Below, in pieces: positions 1 through 11,384 of a stretch of 64,000 nucleotides of DNA (positions are counted from its first letter, which is position 1; every line of letters starts with the position of its first letter). The notes under the pieces were generated by a model. That model worked only from the letters and a program-made list of their open reading frames with translations. It made no database searches and was not told the DNA's origin. Source of the stretch: Antedon bifida (lineage: Eukaryota; Echinodermata; Crinoidea; Comatulida; Antedonidae); the NCBI GenBank assembly GCA_963402885.1, contig OY727096.1, positions 2,046,001 to 2,110,000 on the forward strand. The letters run 5' to 3'. The position numbers and the translations under genes were made by a program.

Positions 1-35
1 TTCAATTATTAAGCTTATTCTTTTGTAATCCACAG

Positions 36-1256
36 GGTAGTCAAATCAGAAGATCGCACATACACTTTGGGATTTGGTGCTTTTCAAATGATACTTTTAG
101 GTACGAAAACTAAACTTATTGTATTCAGGTCTACAATAATAATTTGCACTAAACGATACAGTTTCAATTTCCGCCTATTATATCTCAAAATTATTCGTAA
201 TTTATATATTAAGATAGTAAGTGCGGTATTATATTATTACACCATTTCCAAAAATGAAATTACAATCTACTACTAATTTAAAAAAAGGAGTACGAGGTGC
301 AGTTGGGAAAATAATTATACATGTACCGAACGGCGCCCCGTAAGTAGTACAGGTTTTCTGATAGAAGGTGAGTTAAAGATATAACATTGTTTTTGTTTTA
401 TAGGTTTCTTTCCAACCTTGCTATACCTTCCAGTTATCGATAACGCCACGTGTCTTCTTCATGAATCAGTATCAGACGTCCAGACATGCGCAGTTTATGA
501 TAAAAGTCTTTATCGAATTGTTTTCTATAGTCTTGTCACCGCTTTTAACGTTATAGGAGTTTTATTATTATTATTTGCATTCACAAAACTACCACGAAAT
601 CGATTTAACCATAAGGTAGGCCTACATACATCCTTTTACATTATAGTAGAAGTGTATGATTATTTATCCATTCGTAATTCCTCATGTTGGATCATTGAGT
701 TCATTATTATCTTTGAGGTGTACCTCATATCGAAATCATAAGGTCAATTACACGAGTGAGTGGCCAAGCGGTTAAGAGAGTGGAACCGTAATACGTAGTC
801 ATAACATTGGCAAGGGTTCAAATTCAGGGCTCACCCGCTTCATGGTTCTGGTGGTAGAACGAGTCTTCTCGGATAAGGACTATAAACCGTCCAGTTTAAA
901 CATCTGGTTCATGTGCACTTTGAAGAACCTAGTACATCTTTCGAGACACTCCGGTGTACTAGTACACACATAGCCACTGTCACAAACTCATCGTACTATA
1001 TACTGGGCCCTCTGTGTCTTTGACTGAAAAAACTATCCAGTATAAAGAATAAATAATAATAATAATTACACACTTTATTGTGTTTTAGGATAGCAACATG
1101 TGGCACAGCCTGCGATCTCGAGGAAGCGATTCGATATTGAGGCGAAATAATGTCAATGACGAATTCGAATACTACTCTCCGCCACAAAGTGTAACAACAT
1201 TTACCACCAATTCTCAGCCGGATCGTTTGCAACTAGATGTCATACGCCCGAATTAG
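36..1256 (+). CDS. SLCO/OATP-type organic anion transporter, 3' end only (last three exons)
   Basis: C-terminal 147 residues of a solute carrier organic anion transporter (12-TM, plasma membrane, sodium-independent uptake of amphipathic anions, as known for the family). Exons 36-100, 404-615 and 1089-1256 join in phase. The middle exon encodes FFPTLLYLPVIDNATCLL, the counterpart of the PAPIYFGAxIDxTC segment of OATPs, followed by a Cys-containing loop and the last TM helix (VFYSLVTAFNVIGVLLLLFA). The last exon is a hydrophilic cytoplasmic tail ending VIRPN. The 5' part lies outside the window. The first of these exons is 65 nt long with the same phases as the matching exon of the next gene, so the two are tandem paralogues. 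The tails and many core residues differ, so the duplication is not recent. Family assignment is firm; the subfamily is not determined. Confidence 0.85.
754..1066 (+). repeat. tRNA-derived SINE, family A, copy 1
   Basis: Lies in the last intron of the first transporter gene. The head looks like a class II tRNA: A-box-like TGGCCAAGCGGTTAAGAG near 760 and B-box-like GGGTTCAAATTC near 812. A non-tRNA body follows (CATGGTTCTGGTGGTAGAAC near 841) and the element ends in a TAA microsatellite. A second copy sharing head and body is at 45673-45899. The two-copy match plus the Pol III boxes is the evidence. Confidence 0.75.
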
Positions 1257-1753
1257 TTCATAGTAGTGAGTCTAGTGGCTGCCGAGTTACCCTATGTGAT
1301 CAATGACAGTCAATCAAAAGTAATACAGTTTTTATAACAAAGCTTTCTCTTTGTACAAACCAAAAATGTATAAGCGAACTTACAGAACGTTTCGAAACGT
1401 GACAGGTTTCATTCCCAACTGGCGTTTCATCGTTTCTTTTACAAAAAGAAATCTTTGTTACACCTTTTGTAAAATCAGATGAAATTTTTCCAACATACAA
1501 TATTTGTCTTGTTTCTCGTAGGCCTATGCTTTTACCTTTCACTTTAAAGTTTTAGTGTGTGAACCAACCAAAACATTTTTTTATGTCAAAACATCCTATC
1601 TATTTTAAGATTTTGATTGGACTTATTTCTGTGTCCTAAGTAACCACTTAGGTACCCTTTCTTATTACTGAATCAAAGTTTCTCGCATATAAGAATTGCC
1701 TATCCCTCATGCCTTATAGATATATAGTGCGTACAGAACATCTGAACCATACA

Positions 1754-1823
1754 ATGAATGCCTCAGTGGTCTAATGGTAGGATGTCTGAATTTAAGCAGA
1801 AGATTCCGGGTACGAATCCTTAT
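1754..1823 (+). pseudogene. tRNA-like relic
   Basis: A-box-like GGTCTAATGGTAGGATG near 1767 and B-box-like GGTACGAATCC near 1811 at tRNA spacing. The acceptor and T stems pair poorly, so a functional tRNA is unlikely. It could be an old SINE head, and it resembles the tRNA-like pair on the other strand at 31227-31475. Confidence 0.35.
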
Positions 1824-2887
1824 CTGACCGTTTGAAATTCAATGTAGGCCTATTAATGTATTATTCCTAAATGCCTGTAAATGTATATAATATTGTTAGA
1901 CATGGTATTTTGGCATCTGTGTAACGGCCGGGACATGGCCAAATTTAACTGAATTATGAGTGATTCAAAGCATAGGTCGTAGACATTTGAATAACGTAAC
2001 GTTTCGGCTATCACCACAGAGTGTTAATTGCTGTCGGGCGAAGGTTGAAAAACAATTTTGAATAATATAGGATTAGTAATAGCTTATACTCTATTCAGCA
2101 AGTCTTCCTTTACATCTCTATTGTCAAGTTAATACACTGGTCTATAGAATTAAACTACTGCAACATTTTTACTGATAAAGTTAAATTTTTACTTTTGTAT
2201 TGATATTTCAAAAATTCTATGCAATATAATATTACCAATGTAAATAATAACAATAACATTTACCACACTGTATACTGTATAATGTATGACGAGGCACGGT
2301 ATTTAGATCACTCTAGGAGATTCAACTTTAACTCGAATTAACAATTGTACGAATCCATCGAACTAGTGGTAATTTTAAAGCAATAAATCTTATATTGTTG
2401 CTTGTTGATCCGAGGAATACTAAATTCTATAGTGTATGTAAATAAAGGAGACAATAGCTGTCAAATACGTGTTCAAAAGATTGCAAGTTTTAAAGGTATA
2501 GTCAGTTGAATGAACGCATCATACAAGTGCTGTCGCTAGACCGACGAACATTCACACTATCTTCTCCAAAACATTGCAGTAAGTATTTGCTCCAAAACAT
2601 AATTGCAGTAAGTATTTGCGCTGATTATCAATATGATAAAAAATCTAAGTTCTAAGGGCATAGTCATTCTAGACACAAAGCTGGTAGCTGGTATTTGGTA
2701 GTATAGTTTGGTACATTGTGTTATACAATGCATACGAGATTACAATCTCAGATAATATTGATGCTTATAGTACGTTTTTGTATCGTGGTTTAGTATATTC
2801 AATCAATATTGAATTGTAGTAGCGTACCGTATCTCAACATGTCAGTTACGAATGAAAATCATATTTTAATTTGCAAATTAATGATTA

Positions 2888-2942
2888 GTTATTGCAGGGA
2901 AGAGTGGAATTAAGTTGTAATTTCACTCTTCCCTGGTTATTG
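2888..2942. mobile_element. Micro inverted-repeat element, copy 1 (41 bp plus 7-bp target duplication)
   Basis: The element spans 2895-2935. Arms CAGGGAAGAGTG (2895-2906) and CACTCTTCCCTG (2924-2935) are perfect inverted repeats and pair further with one mismatch, leaving only a few central bases. It is flanked directly by perfect 7-bp repeats GTTATTG (2888-2894 and 2936-2942). The same arms with a different 7-bp duplication recur at 56622-56665. Confidence 0.7.
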
Positions 2943-3124
2943 GAATGCAATAGGCCTAATGACTAGTTTAATGGAAAGTGGGGTTTTACAACGTTCATTC
3001 ATTCATAATGGTATATATGTTGTGGTATAGACACATCGTAACTGTGTGGACATTACCGTAGCAGTAAAAGGCCTTTGTTAAACTATTGTGTGAAACAAAT
3101 AATTAGACATTTTTTTTTTAGAAA

Positions 3125-6100
3125 ATGACAAAAACAGCTGAATATCAAAAGGCAAATTCGTGTGATGGCGAATACCATTCACCAACTACTAAAAGAAGTC
3201 ACATTTTCAATCCACTTGTTTTCCTGGCTTTGTTTAGCATTATAACCTTTTTCGAAGCAACTGCCATGTACGGTTATTTTGGCGGCGTTCTAACGACAAT
3301 TGAACGTCGTTTTCAAATATCAAGCACTACAGTTGGCACACTTTCTACAATTAGTGAGATTTCCGCCCTTTCAGTTTTGGTATTCGTCTGCTACTTTGGC
3401 GCCAAATTGCATATACCACGCATTATAGGTGCTAGCGGAATACTATTTGGAATCGGTTTACTTTTGACTGCGCTACCGCACGTGTTGTTCGAGCCGTATC
3501 AACCGACAGGTGATTATGGAAGTTATGCTGCAAACCAAACCGAAAGCAAACTTATGTGTTCATCTTCGAACGAGGAGCACGTGTGTACAGAACAGCAGAC
3601 GGAAGACGTTAAATATGGCCGACTTATAGACATTTGGCCAATTGCTGTTGGTCAGGTAATACTCGGGTTTGGTACAGCAGCCATCTATCCCCTTAGCATT
3701 CTATACTTGGACGATTCAACAACAGATAGTTCAACAACTGGTTTGTATATTGGTAAGTTTATATAATTTCTGCGGTATCGTCACGACATTTTCATTTAGT
3801 GCGTCACGACATGTTAGTGTGTTTAATAGCTGTAATCATTTAGGCCTACTTGCAAACATTTAAAAATGTTATTCCAGTTGAAGGTAGCACTTTCCTGGAT
3901 TTAACCATTTCCCGCCAGGTGAATGTATAATAACTTAATAATAACTAAATGAGCTATTTATAATTGTCATTAAAGTTTCTTATTACTAATTTTTTGACAG
4001 CGCTATTATACGTCATCGTATCTGCTGGGCCATTTGCTGGTTTTAGCATCAGTTCAAATGTTTTAGCATACCGTACAGATTTCTACAAACATAATGACAC
4101 AAGTGTTCAGGCAGACGGAACTGGTTCGATCGGTGCTTGGTGGCTAGGCTTTGTTATACTTGGTATTCTAACTATCGTCTTCAGTATACCGATTTCATTC
4201 TTCCCGCGTAAACCAATTGTTTGGGAAAGTTCGTGTATGTCACGATTTAGAAGACAACAAGCAGAAGATGAGTTTGACATGGTGTCTGCATACAGGTCGC
4301 TTCAGGCAGACGATAAGGGACTACTTTCATTGATAAAAGGTAAGACTTTGTATACACTTTCAAACTAGTTTGACAAAAAAAAAGTGTGACGTGCCCAAAT
4401 ATGGTGGTGATATGCCCAAATACAGTAGAGTATTATTGTTTATGTAGAGCATCTTGTGTATATGTTTGTCTTGTGAACCTCTGAGGGTCCCTAATGATCA
4501 GCAATTGCTGGATGGATCACCCTAATTAAAATATGGTCAAAAAATATATCAAAAATCAACACATCTAGACAACCTTAACTATTTTTTAGCAGCTAGCAAG
4601 TAAAGATACCACCGAATTTGATTTTTTAAACCGCACAACATAGTTCCAAGTATTTGATTGTTTCTACTTTTCATTCCAACGTTGGAATTCAATGAAATTG
4701 TTACATTGAACACACTATGAAACTTCCTATTGGTACAATGGTAGTCTGAATATCCAGCAGCGTACGTCCCAATCCAACTTCTAATTTAATATTATATTTT
4801 AAGGATTTTTAATCTCTTTGAAGAGGATTGCAACCAATGTCGTTTTCGTTCCGCTCGTTCTTGGTTGCTGTGCTGTAGCCTCGTCTGGTGCTGGTGTTTT
4901 GTTCTTTTTTGCTAAATATCTGGAAACACAGTTCGACCAAAATCCAGCAGACGCTGCATTTCTTACAGGTAAAGATCTGTTTCAGTAAAGTAAGCTTTAA
5001 ATATCTGAAACATTTATTTGCAGTTTCAATTTGAAAGAAGTGATGGGTTTAAACAAACATTTTTAGTCGCGTGCAAACGCGACTCCACAGCTCACTATGT
5101 CGGTAGGTCGGTCGGTTGGTCAGTAAACACTGAATTTGAGCACGCGACTGCAGCCATGTATATGGCATTGTTATTATGTAGACGTACCTAAATAAAAATA
5201 ATTCTTGATGGATTATATTAGCGGTGACAAATGAAATGAAGATTTTTTTTGCCTAAACGTATATAATTCAACATAGACAGCCAGTACTTTCAACTTTATT
5301 AGTTCAATGAGTATTTATTTACTAAAGGTGTGGTAATGCTGCCTGGTACTTTGCTTGGAATCATCGTCGGGGGAGTGCTGACTTCTTGTCTGCAATTGAG
5401 AATGAATGGATTGTGCCGCTTGGTGCTTCTTCTCAGCTTCTCTGGTATTTTGATAACAGTTTGTACCCTGTTTATAAAATGCCCTCAAAGAGACATTGCT
5501 GGTTTTACAACCGGTTACAATACACTCAGGTAAGTTTCAAGTCCTGTTAAAAACATTATTTTCAGTCATTGTGCTCGTAGCCTATTGTGTTTTTTTGTAA
5601 TTGTAGAAGGAATAGGCCTACTGTTTAGAGACAATAAATAAGCATCCACAATAATCAATATGTAGTGTGGAACTCCAAATGTCGAATCTCCTCTTCAAAT
5701 GTCAACAGACAACCGAATCAGTTAAATCATTTTTTAATATTTTAAAAATTATTATTATTTTAGTATCAATTCGACCTTACCTGATGAAGTATGCAACGTA
5801 GACTGCGCATGTCCAAGTGATCTTTACCAACCGATCTGTTCACCAGACGGAGTCACTTATATCTCAGCCTGCCATGCTGGCTGTGTAATGTCGGAACACA
5901 ATGAAGACACAAATATATCGGTTTGTAGTTTGTTTTATTGTCAGTCTCTTTATATTTGTGTATATTTCGACAAGCCTTAATGGAAAAACGATGCGCCTCT
6001 TTTACGCACGCTTATGGTATAGTAAGTGCATCGTTTCGGCTTTTCTCAGTGTGTACTGTATTATACATTATTATTAACATTATTTTAGAATATTGTTGGT

Positions 6101-8417
6101 TTTTGCAACTGTTTTTTGACAAACAATACGGTGACGTCAGAGAACATGGTGACAGAAGGTGCATGCCCCAGAAACTGCGACAAATTGGTATTGTTGATGG
6201 CAGTCATAATTTTTGGAAGTTTCCTGTCCGCAATCATATGGAATCCAGTTACCATGCTTGTAATTCGGTACGATACCATGCTTGTAATTTGATACGATAC
6301 CATGCTTGTAATTAGATACGATACAATGTTTGTAATTAGATACGATACCATGCTTGTGATTAGGTATGATACCATGTTTGTAAGTAGGTACGATACCATG
6401 CTTGTGAGTAGGTACGATACCATGCTTGTGAGTAGATACGATACCATGCTTGTGATTAGGTATGATACCATGTTTGTAATTAGGTACGATACCATGCTTG
6501 TGAGTAGGTACGATACCATGTTTGTAAGTAGGTACGATACCATGCTTGTAATTAGGTACGATACCATGCTTGTAGTAGATACGATACCATGCTTGTGATT
6601 AGGTATGATACCATGTTTGTAAGTAGGTACGATACCATGCTTGTGAGTAGGTACGATACAATGCTTGTGAGTAGGTACGATACCATGCTTGTGAGTAGGT
6701 ACGATACCATGTTTGTAAGTAGGTACGATACCATGCTTGTGAGTAGGTACGATACCATGCTTGTAATTAGGTACGATACCATGCTTGTGAGTAGGTACGA
6801 TACCATGCTTGTGAGTAGGTACGATACCATGCTTGTGAGTAGGTACAATACCATGCTTGTGAGTAGGTACGATACCATGCTTGTGAGTAGGTACGATACC
6901 ATGCTTGTAATTAGGTACGATACCATGTTTGTAAGTAAGCAGGGTAGAAAATCACCTTTTACCGCCAGAGTCAAATTTAAACTAGAGCCGTTTCTGAACA
7001 ATTAGATACGAAATTACAATACAAAATGTTTCCCTTTGATATGAGTTTCCCCTGAATAGGGGGTTTCCTAGTGTTCGTTGCACAGTAAAAGTCTGCTGTG
7101 TGCATTGATTCCAAAAACCTTTAGGTATAGTCTCTCTTCAGTGTCATGTACAATGCAAAAACTTTATTATTTCAGATGTGTTGATTTGAACGACAGAGCG
7201 CTTGGAATGGGATGTTTTGGACTATCCTATCGATTACTCAGTTAGTTCAATGTCACACTTGCATGTAAAACTCTGTCTACACTATCAAACTAATTTGACC
7301 AAAAAAAGTGTGATGTGCCCAAATTTGGAGGTGATATGCTCAAATATGGTAGTGATATGACATCATCATATCCATGGGCACATCACATTTGTTGACACAT
7401 AAAGTTTGATACTGTAGACAAGGATTTAGATGGGGAATGGATGCACCACTCAGTAACCAATGTTTAGATTCAGGAATGAATATCCAAAAATAATCTACTT
7501 ATTTTTTAACGTCATGATTTTCATCTGTTGTTTCATAAATAATAAAAAGATAATTAACTAACTCTTAAAGACTAACACTACTTTAATATTATGGTGATAT
7601 ATTAATATTGTTAATTTGGGTTTCAGCTTTAATACCTGCACCAATTTACTTCGGCGCAATCATTCAATCTACGTGTATACTGCGATCAAGTGCGTGTGGC
7701 CAAGAAGGTGCTTGTCTGATCTACGACACTGATGTATACCGTGTGCGTTACTTTGGCCTACAAGTTGGGCTCTATATATTAGCCTTCTGTTTTTTCTTCG
7801 TTACATTGGTGTCTTTGAAGCGGGTATGTATTATATATTATTATATCGATCTCATTTTTTTTTCAAAAACTAAACATTTTTCCCCCTGATTTTTTTATTT
7901 AAGACAGGACCACAATGCAAAACAGGTTTTCCTTTACCGGATTGCGTAATCCCCTATAAAGATTATAAATAAAATAATAAAACAAATTATAGCATTTATT
8001 TATAACAAGTCATGATTATGACACTGCTGTAGTAAGCCAATTCAAAATAGAAAAGTCGCTATAACTTCCTTTAAATGAATGTAGGCCTATAAATAAAACC
8101 GTATTTTACGAACGGTGTTTCTCCAATAAAATAAATATTTGCAACTTTTAAGCTAAAAATGTTATCGCCATTATGAAAATCAGCGATCACTTAATAACTA
8201 AAAACTAATAACATAAAATAAAATAAGTTGTACAGTATATTAATCTAAAAACAAACCATGTCACAAACACTTTTTTTCTTACATATTTAGTAGGCCTAAA
8301 ATTTTATAATTTTGAATTGTAATTTTTATTTTTTAGAAATTATCTGCTTCAAAGCATACTGCATTGGACACTTATAATCCCGATGATAAGGTGGACGATT
8401 CAACAACTAAAATATAA
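3125..8417 (+). CDS. SLCO/OATP-type organic anion transporter, complete, nine coding exons
   Basis: Predicted 670-residue 12-TM plasma-membrane transporter. Coding exons: 3125-3752, 4001-4339, 4804-4968, 5328-5529, 5764-5920, 6089-6267, 7176-7240, 7627-7823, 8337-8417; all phases match (2013 nt). Family marks: TM1 NPLVFLALFSIITFFEATAM; GQVILGFGTAAIYPLSILYLDD; an extracellular Kazal-like Cys-rich loop (VCNVDCACPSDLYQPICSPDG to GACPRNC, exons 5-6); LIPAPIYFGAIIQSTC near the C terminus. The OATP signature DxRW[IV]GAWWxGF appears as GTGSIGAWWLGF, with RW replaced by GS. The start is the first ATG after a splice acceptor at 3121, so the 5' UTR is spliced. The donor of exon 6 is the first unit of a tandem repeat running through intron 6. 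Substrate cannot be predicted. Confidence 0.88.
4353..4426 (+). repeat. CTCTGTCTACACTATC MITE, fragment
   Basis: Left part of the family (TCAAACTAGTTTGAC, then AAGTGTGACGTGCCCAAATA) in intron 2 of the second transporter gene. The right half is missing. Complete copies elsewhere (e.g. 43846-43973) define the family. Confidence 0.6.
5068..5166 (+). repeat. GTCGCGTG/CACGCGAC-ended short repeat, copy 1
   Basis: Starts AGTCGCGTGCAAACGCGACT, contains CTCACTATGTCGGT followed by an imperfect GGTCGGT run, and ends with GCACGCGACT. A second copy lies at 34625-34735. The two agree in the ends and the GTCGGTCGGT core, which marks an interspersed repeat; class unknown. Confidence 0.55.
6251..6936 (+). 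repeat. 24-bp minisatellite, about 29 units, seeded from an exon-intron junction
   Basis: The first unit straddles the end of exon 6 of the transporter: ACCATGCTTGTAATTCG is the coding end (TMLVIR) and GTACGAT is the donor. The unit then repeats about 28 times into intron 6 with few changes; one unit near 6567 lacks a base. Roughly 23 units keep AG|GTAYGA at the junction position, and many also carry GTAAGT or GTGAGT a few bases upstream. Unit 2 has an in-frame TGA (6290-6292), so use of a later donor would give a stop. The array reads open on both strands only because the unit is a multiple of three. Confidence 0.92.
7268..7421 (+). repeat. CTCTGTCTACACTATC MITE, near-complete copy
   Basis: Terminal inverted repeats CTCTGTCTACACTATCAAAC and its complement (AAAGTTTGATACTGTAGACA), with internal tandem CCAAATNTGGNNGTGATATG motifs and a central ATGACATCATCAT palindrome. 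Lies in intron 7 of the second transporter gene, 27 nt after exon 7. Confidence 0.75.
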
Positions 8418-8429
8418 CATTGACAATCG

Positions 8430-8548
8430 TCACAAGGACGTAACGCAACGTAAGTGACTTGATCAATCACAAGCGATGGATTATTCGAACGGTCGCTTGT
8501 CATTAGTCAACACGCTCACGTTGCGTTTACGTCCTTGCGTTGCGTCCT
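8430..8548. repeat. GGTTCCCACTA MITE, internal part
   Basis: Inverted repeat: ACAAGGACGTAACGCAACGT at the left and CGTTTACGTCCTTGCGTTGC at the right, around GATCAATCACAAGCGATGGA and TTATTCGAACGGTCGCTTGT. Matches the centre of 61103-61258; the outermost GGTTCCCACTA ends are not seen here. Confidence 0.6.
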
Positions 8549-9465
8549 TAGTTCATCTTAGATCAATAAATATCAGCATGATATACGCGCGTCTAGATAT
8601 AGTGTTACTGAAGAATTAACATATTAAATAATAATTAATTATCAAACTTATTAAAACTATTAACTTATTTATGATCCGGGATGGAAATATACTAAAACGT
8701 GACGCGTGCGTTGACAAATGTGATATGATTATCAACATGTACACGCGCGCGTCTATCTATGATGTTACTGACAAATTAACACAATAAAAATGATAGTTAG
8801 CTTATTTTAATGTTTAATTGTAATGCAGTTGCTGGCAGCAGCATGCTATTTATATAAGGCCTAACCGCGGTACGCTTTTATGTTTTTTAATTAAACAAAT
8901 TCATTACTTGTAATGAAAAATACAGTAAGAAGTACTATAAATAGTGCAGTATTTTAAATTAAATATAAATCAACACCCTGCCAGTTATAAGTTGTGTTGA
9001 AATACCCACATTATAAACTAGTACCTCATCTCATTTACCCACGTTAGGCTAGTTAGTTCAGACATATCGATTCATCGATTTTATGAACAAAACAATGAAG
9101 TTATTGGAGATTACAGGGACATACTCACTATGTTTGTTCAAATACACGTAATAACTCGAGGGGTTATAAGCTATTCTTAGCAGCAATTTATAGACCGTAT
9201 TTTCACATTTTCGTAATACTTTAGAATTTTCTGATAAACGCAGGATCGCATGCTCAAGCGTTTACTTGCTTAAACGGCTACAGAAGGTGAAATTGTATAA
9301 CGCCACTGTATATAATCCTATGCGTAACAACGGTGTAGCAGACGTGAAGAACAGTAATATATTGCCATCCATTTTATAATAAAAACCTAAACAAATGAGT
9401 TGTTACTGTACAGTACTACTTTTGATAAAGTATAAACCTCTATTTTAACTAATGTTTAGTTTCAA

Positions 9466-9575
9466 GCTTTGTTCCCATTAGGTAATTTGACCAATGACAA
9501 GTGACCATTCGAATAATCCGTCGCTTGTGATTGGTCAAATTACTTGCGTTGCGCTTACGTCCTTGCGTTGCATCC
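9466..9575. repeat. GGTTCCCACTA MITE, deleted copy
   Basis: Has the outer end TTTGTTCCCATTA, a deletion, then CCAATGACAAGTGACCATTC, GAATAATCCGTCGCTTGTGA and the right-hand CTTACGTCCTTGCGTTGC. Same family as 8430-8548, 51509-51620 and 61103-61258. Confidence 0.6.
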
Positions 9576-11384
9576 AAGTGTATGTATAATAAAAGTTTGT
9601 TTTCTTAATTGCGTGTTCTTTCAATATATTACTGTAGTTGTTTTGTTTGATGTATTCAACCAATCACTTCAACATAAAATTAAACAATATACAGCATACA
9701 ACTTGAAAGTGAATCAATTTATTAATAAAATAACAATAGACGTGTGTATATAGTGTAAAAAATATATTTTAAATAGTAAATATTCATAGAAATACAATCT
9801 GAATAATAAATATTTTCAGGAAAATTGATGACGGATAATAATGCACCATGGGAAATAGCAAGTTTGAAAAATCAGCACAAATGTCAAAGGTCTTAACTAT
9901 ACGCTACCCTGAATAAATGTAAACTCAATCTACTGTAGTATAACGTAGTATTAAACAAAATTAAAATGAATTGTGCGATAAAATTGCTCTAAACACTAAA
10001 CTATGATTGAAAATGAACACGCGGTTCAACTTTTACCTATGCGAGCGCGTAATTCAATTCCTAATTATTACACGTGCGTGACTCATCGTGGTGTCATCAC
10101 TGAAAATATACCATATATGGAATTGGACGGATGCATACTAGTATAACCAATGCAAGAGAACACTATTTAAAAAAAGTAAGTTAAAACATTAAGTATTGAA
10201 ATAAAATAACTTAATAATATTTAAAAAAGCATTTTAATTGCAAAACTACTTTTACCTTTACTCCTTGTGCTTGTATTAAAGGTAATACAATACTTTGGCC
10301 ACTCAAACTATTAAATGCAAATATATACTGTAGAAAAGACCCTAATACCATGTACTATTAAGAATGACCCTGTAGTGTTTATACATTTGGAAAAAAATAC
10401 GACATATATACTTGTGTTGATTAAAAAACATTAAACAATAACTAAAAGCAGACTAATGGGTCTAAATAAAAGATTTTGTTATAAAAGCTCATTCACATTA
10501 AATAAGTAAATATAACTAAGACAATACTAATACGCCTACAATTAAACTGTTTAAAGTATATTCCACAATGGCAACAGACAAAATACATAAAACAAAAACT
10601 ATATACATGATAATGCATTACGAATAGGAATGTATAACATCAAGGTACAGTATGAAGAAACACTGTATTATAAAATATAAAATTTATTAAACTACGAATA
10701 AAACTAGAAATAATCAAGGTATGTGATTCCATTTACTATACTCCGACTTAGTACTCACGACTTTTTTAAAAACTCTATTTGGTGTGTTTAATGAAAAAAA
10801 TCTCAGTCTTACAATAATTTAATTGCTTATCTTACTTTCATTCATTTCCAGTTAATTTACATAATCTGAAGCAGGTCAGGATGCAGGTCACATATACAGT
10901 ACCATACCACTGATACTATTCTTAAAGTTCAACATTATGGTAAGTACTGTAGTACTGTATTTAATTTGCCAGAATAATTATCTGTTTTTTTAAAATGTAT
11001 TCTTATAATCCATGTTGATGACATTTTTTCCTTGCACTTTACAGTAAGTCACATAGGTCTTCATAAATTTACATTTAGTTTAGCAGTTTGCAGAGATTAT
11101 ACTAAGTTATTAAAAATACAGTATAAGTCATTATCTGAATACACTTATTTCAATACATAAAGTTAATATTTACTTGGTCGCAAGTACTGTTAAATATTCT
11201 ACATCAGACTAAAGGTAAACAAACAATGCACTTTATATCTATATTTGAATTTAAAACTTTTATAATGTGGATGAAATTCTATACTGAAAGGTATTTTTGT
11301 TCATAATATACTCTATTTACTAATTATTTTATTTATCTACAGTTACTACTTAGTATATCTAACAATAATAAATAAATGTTTAAA

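Larger units (their letters stand above)
1257..3121. other. Intergenic/5' region between the two transporter genes
   Basis: No coding exon recognised. It holds a tRNA-like relic (1754-1823), an imperfect tandem duplication of about 28 bp around GCAGTAAGTATTTGC (2569-2621), and a tiny inverted-repeat element (2888-2942). The right edge is a splice acceptor (polypyrimidine then TAG at 3119-3121) just before the start codon of the second transporter, so at least one untranslated exon of that gene must lie upstream. I could not place it. Confidence 0.5.
8418..11384. other. Convergent intergenic region between transporter and spectrin
   Basis: No coding exon seen. It must hold the 3' UTRs of the transporter (+) and the spectrin (-). 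A TTTATT on the + strand near 11328-11336 gives AATAAA on the - strand about 50 nt past the spectrin stop, a plausible polyadenylation signal. Two copies of the GGTTCCCACTA MITE lie at 8430-8548 and 9466-9575. The rest is AT-rich sequence without recognised structure. Confidence 0.5.

Noticed and set aside
1754..1823. Functional tRNA gene
   Set aside because: A and B boxes are present but the stems do not pair well enough; kept only as a tRNA-like relic.
6251..6936. CRISPR-like array
   Set aside because: Units are contiguous without spacers, and the window is animal DNA.
6085..7005. Long open frames on both strands encoding repeats such as MLVSRYDT and MVSYLLTS
   Set aside because: They are the translation of the 24-bp intronic minisatellite; the period is a multiple of three, so frames stay open by construction. 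No splice or domain evidence.
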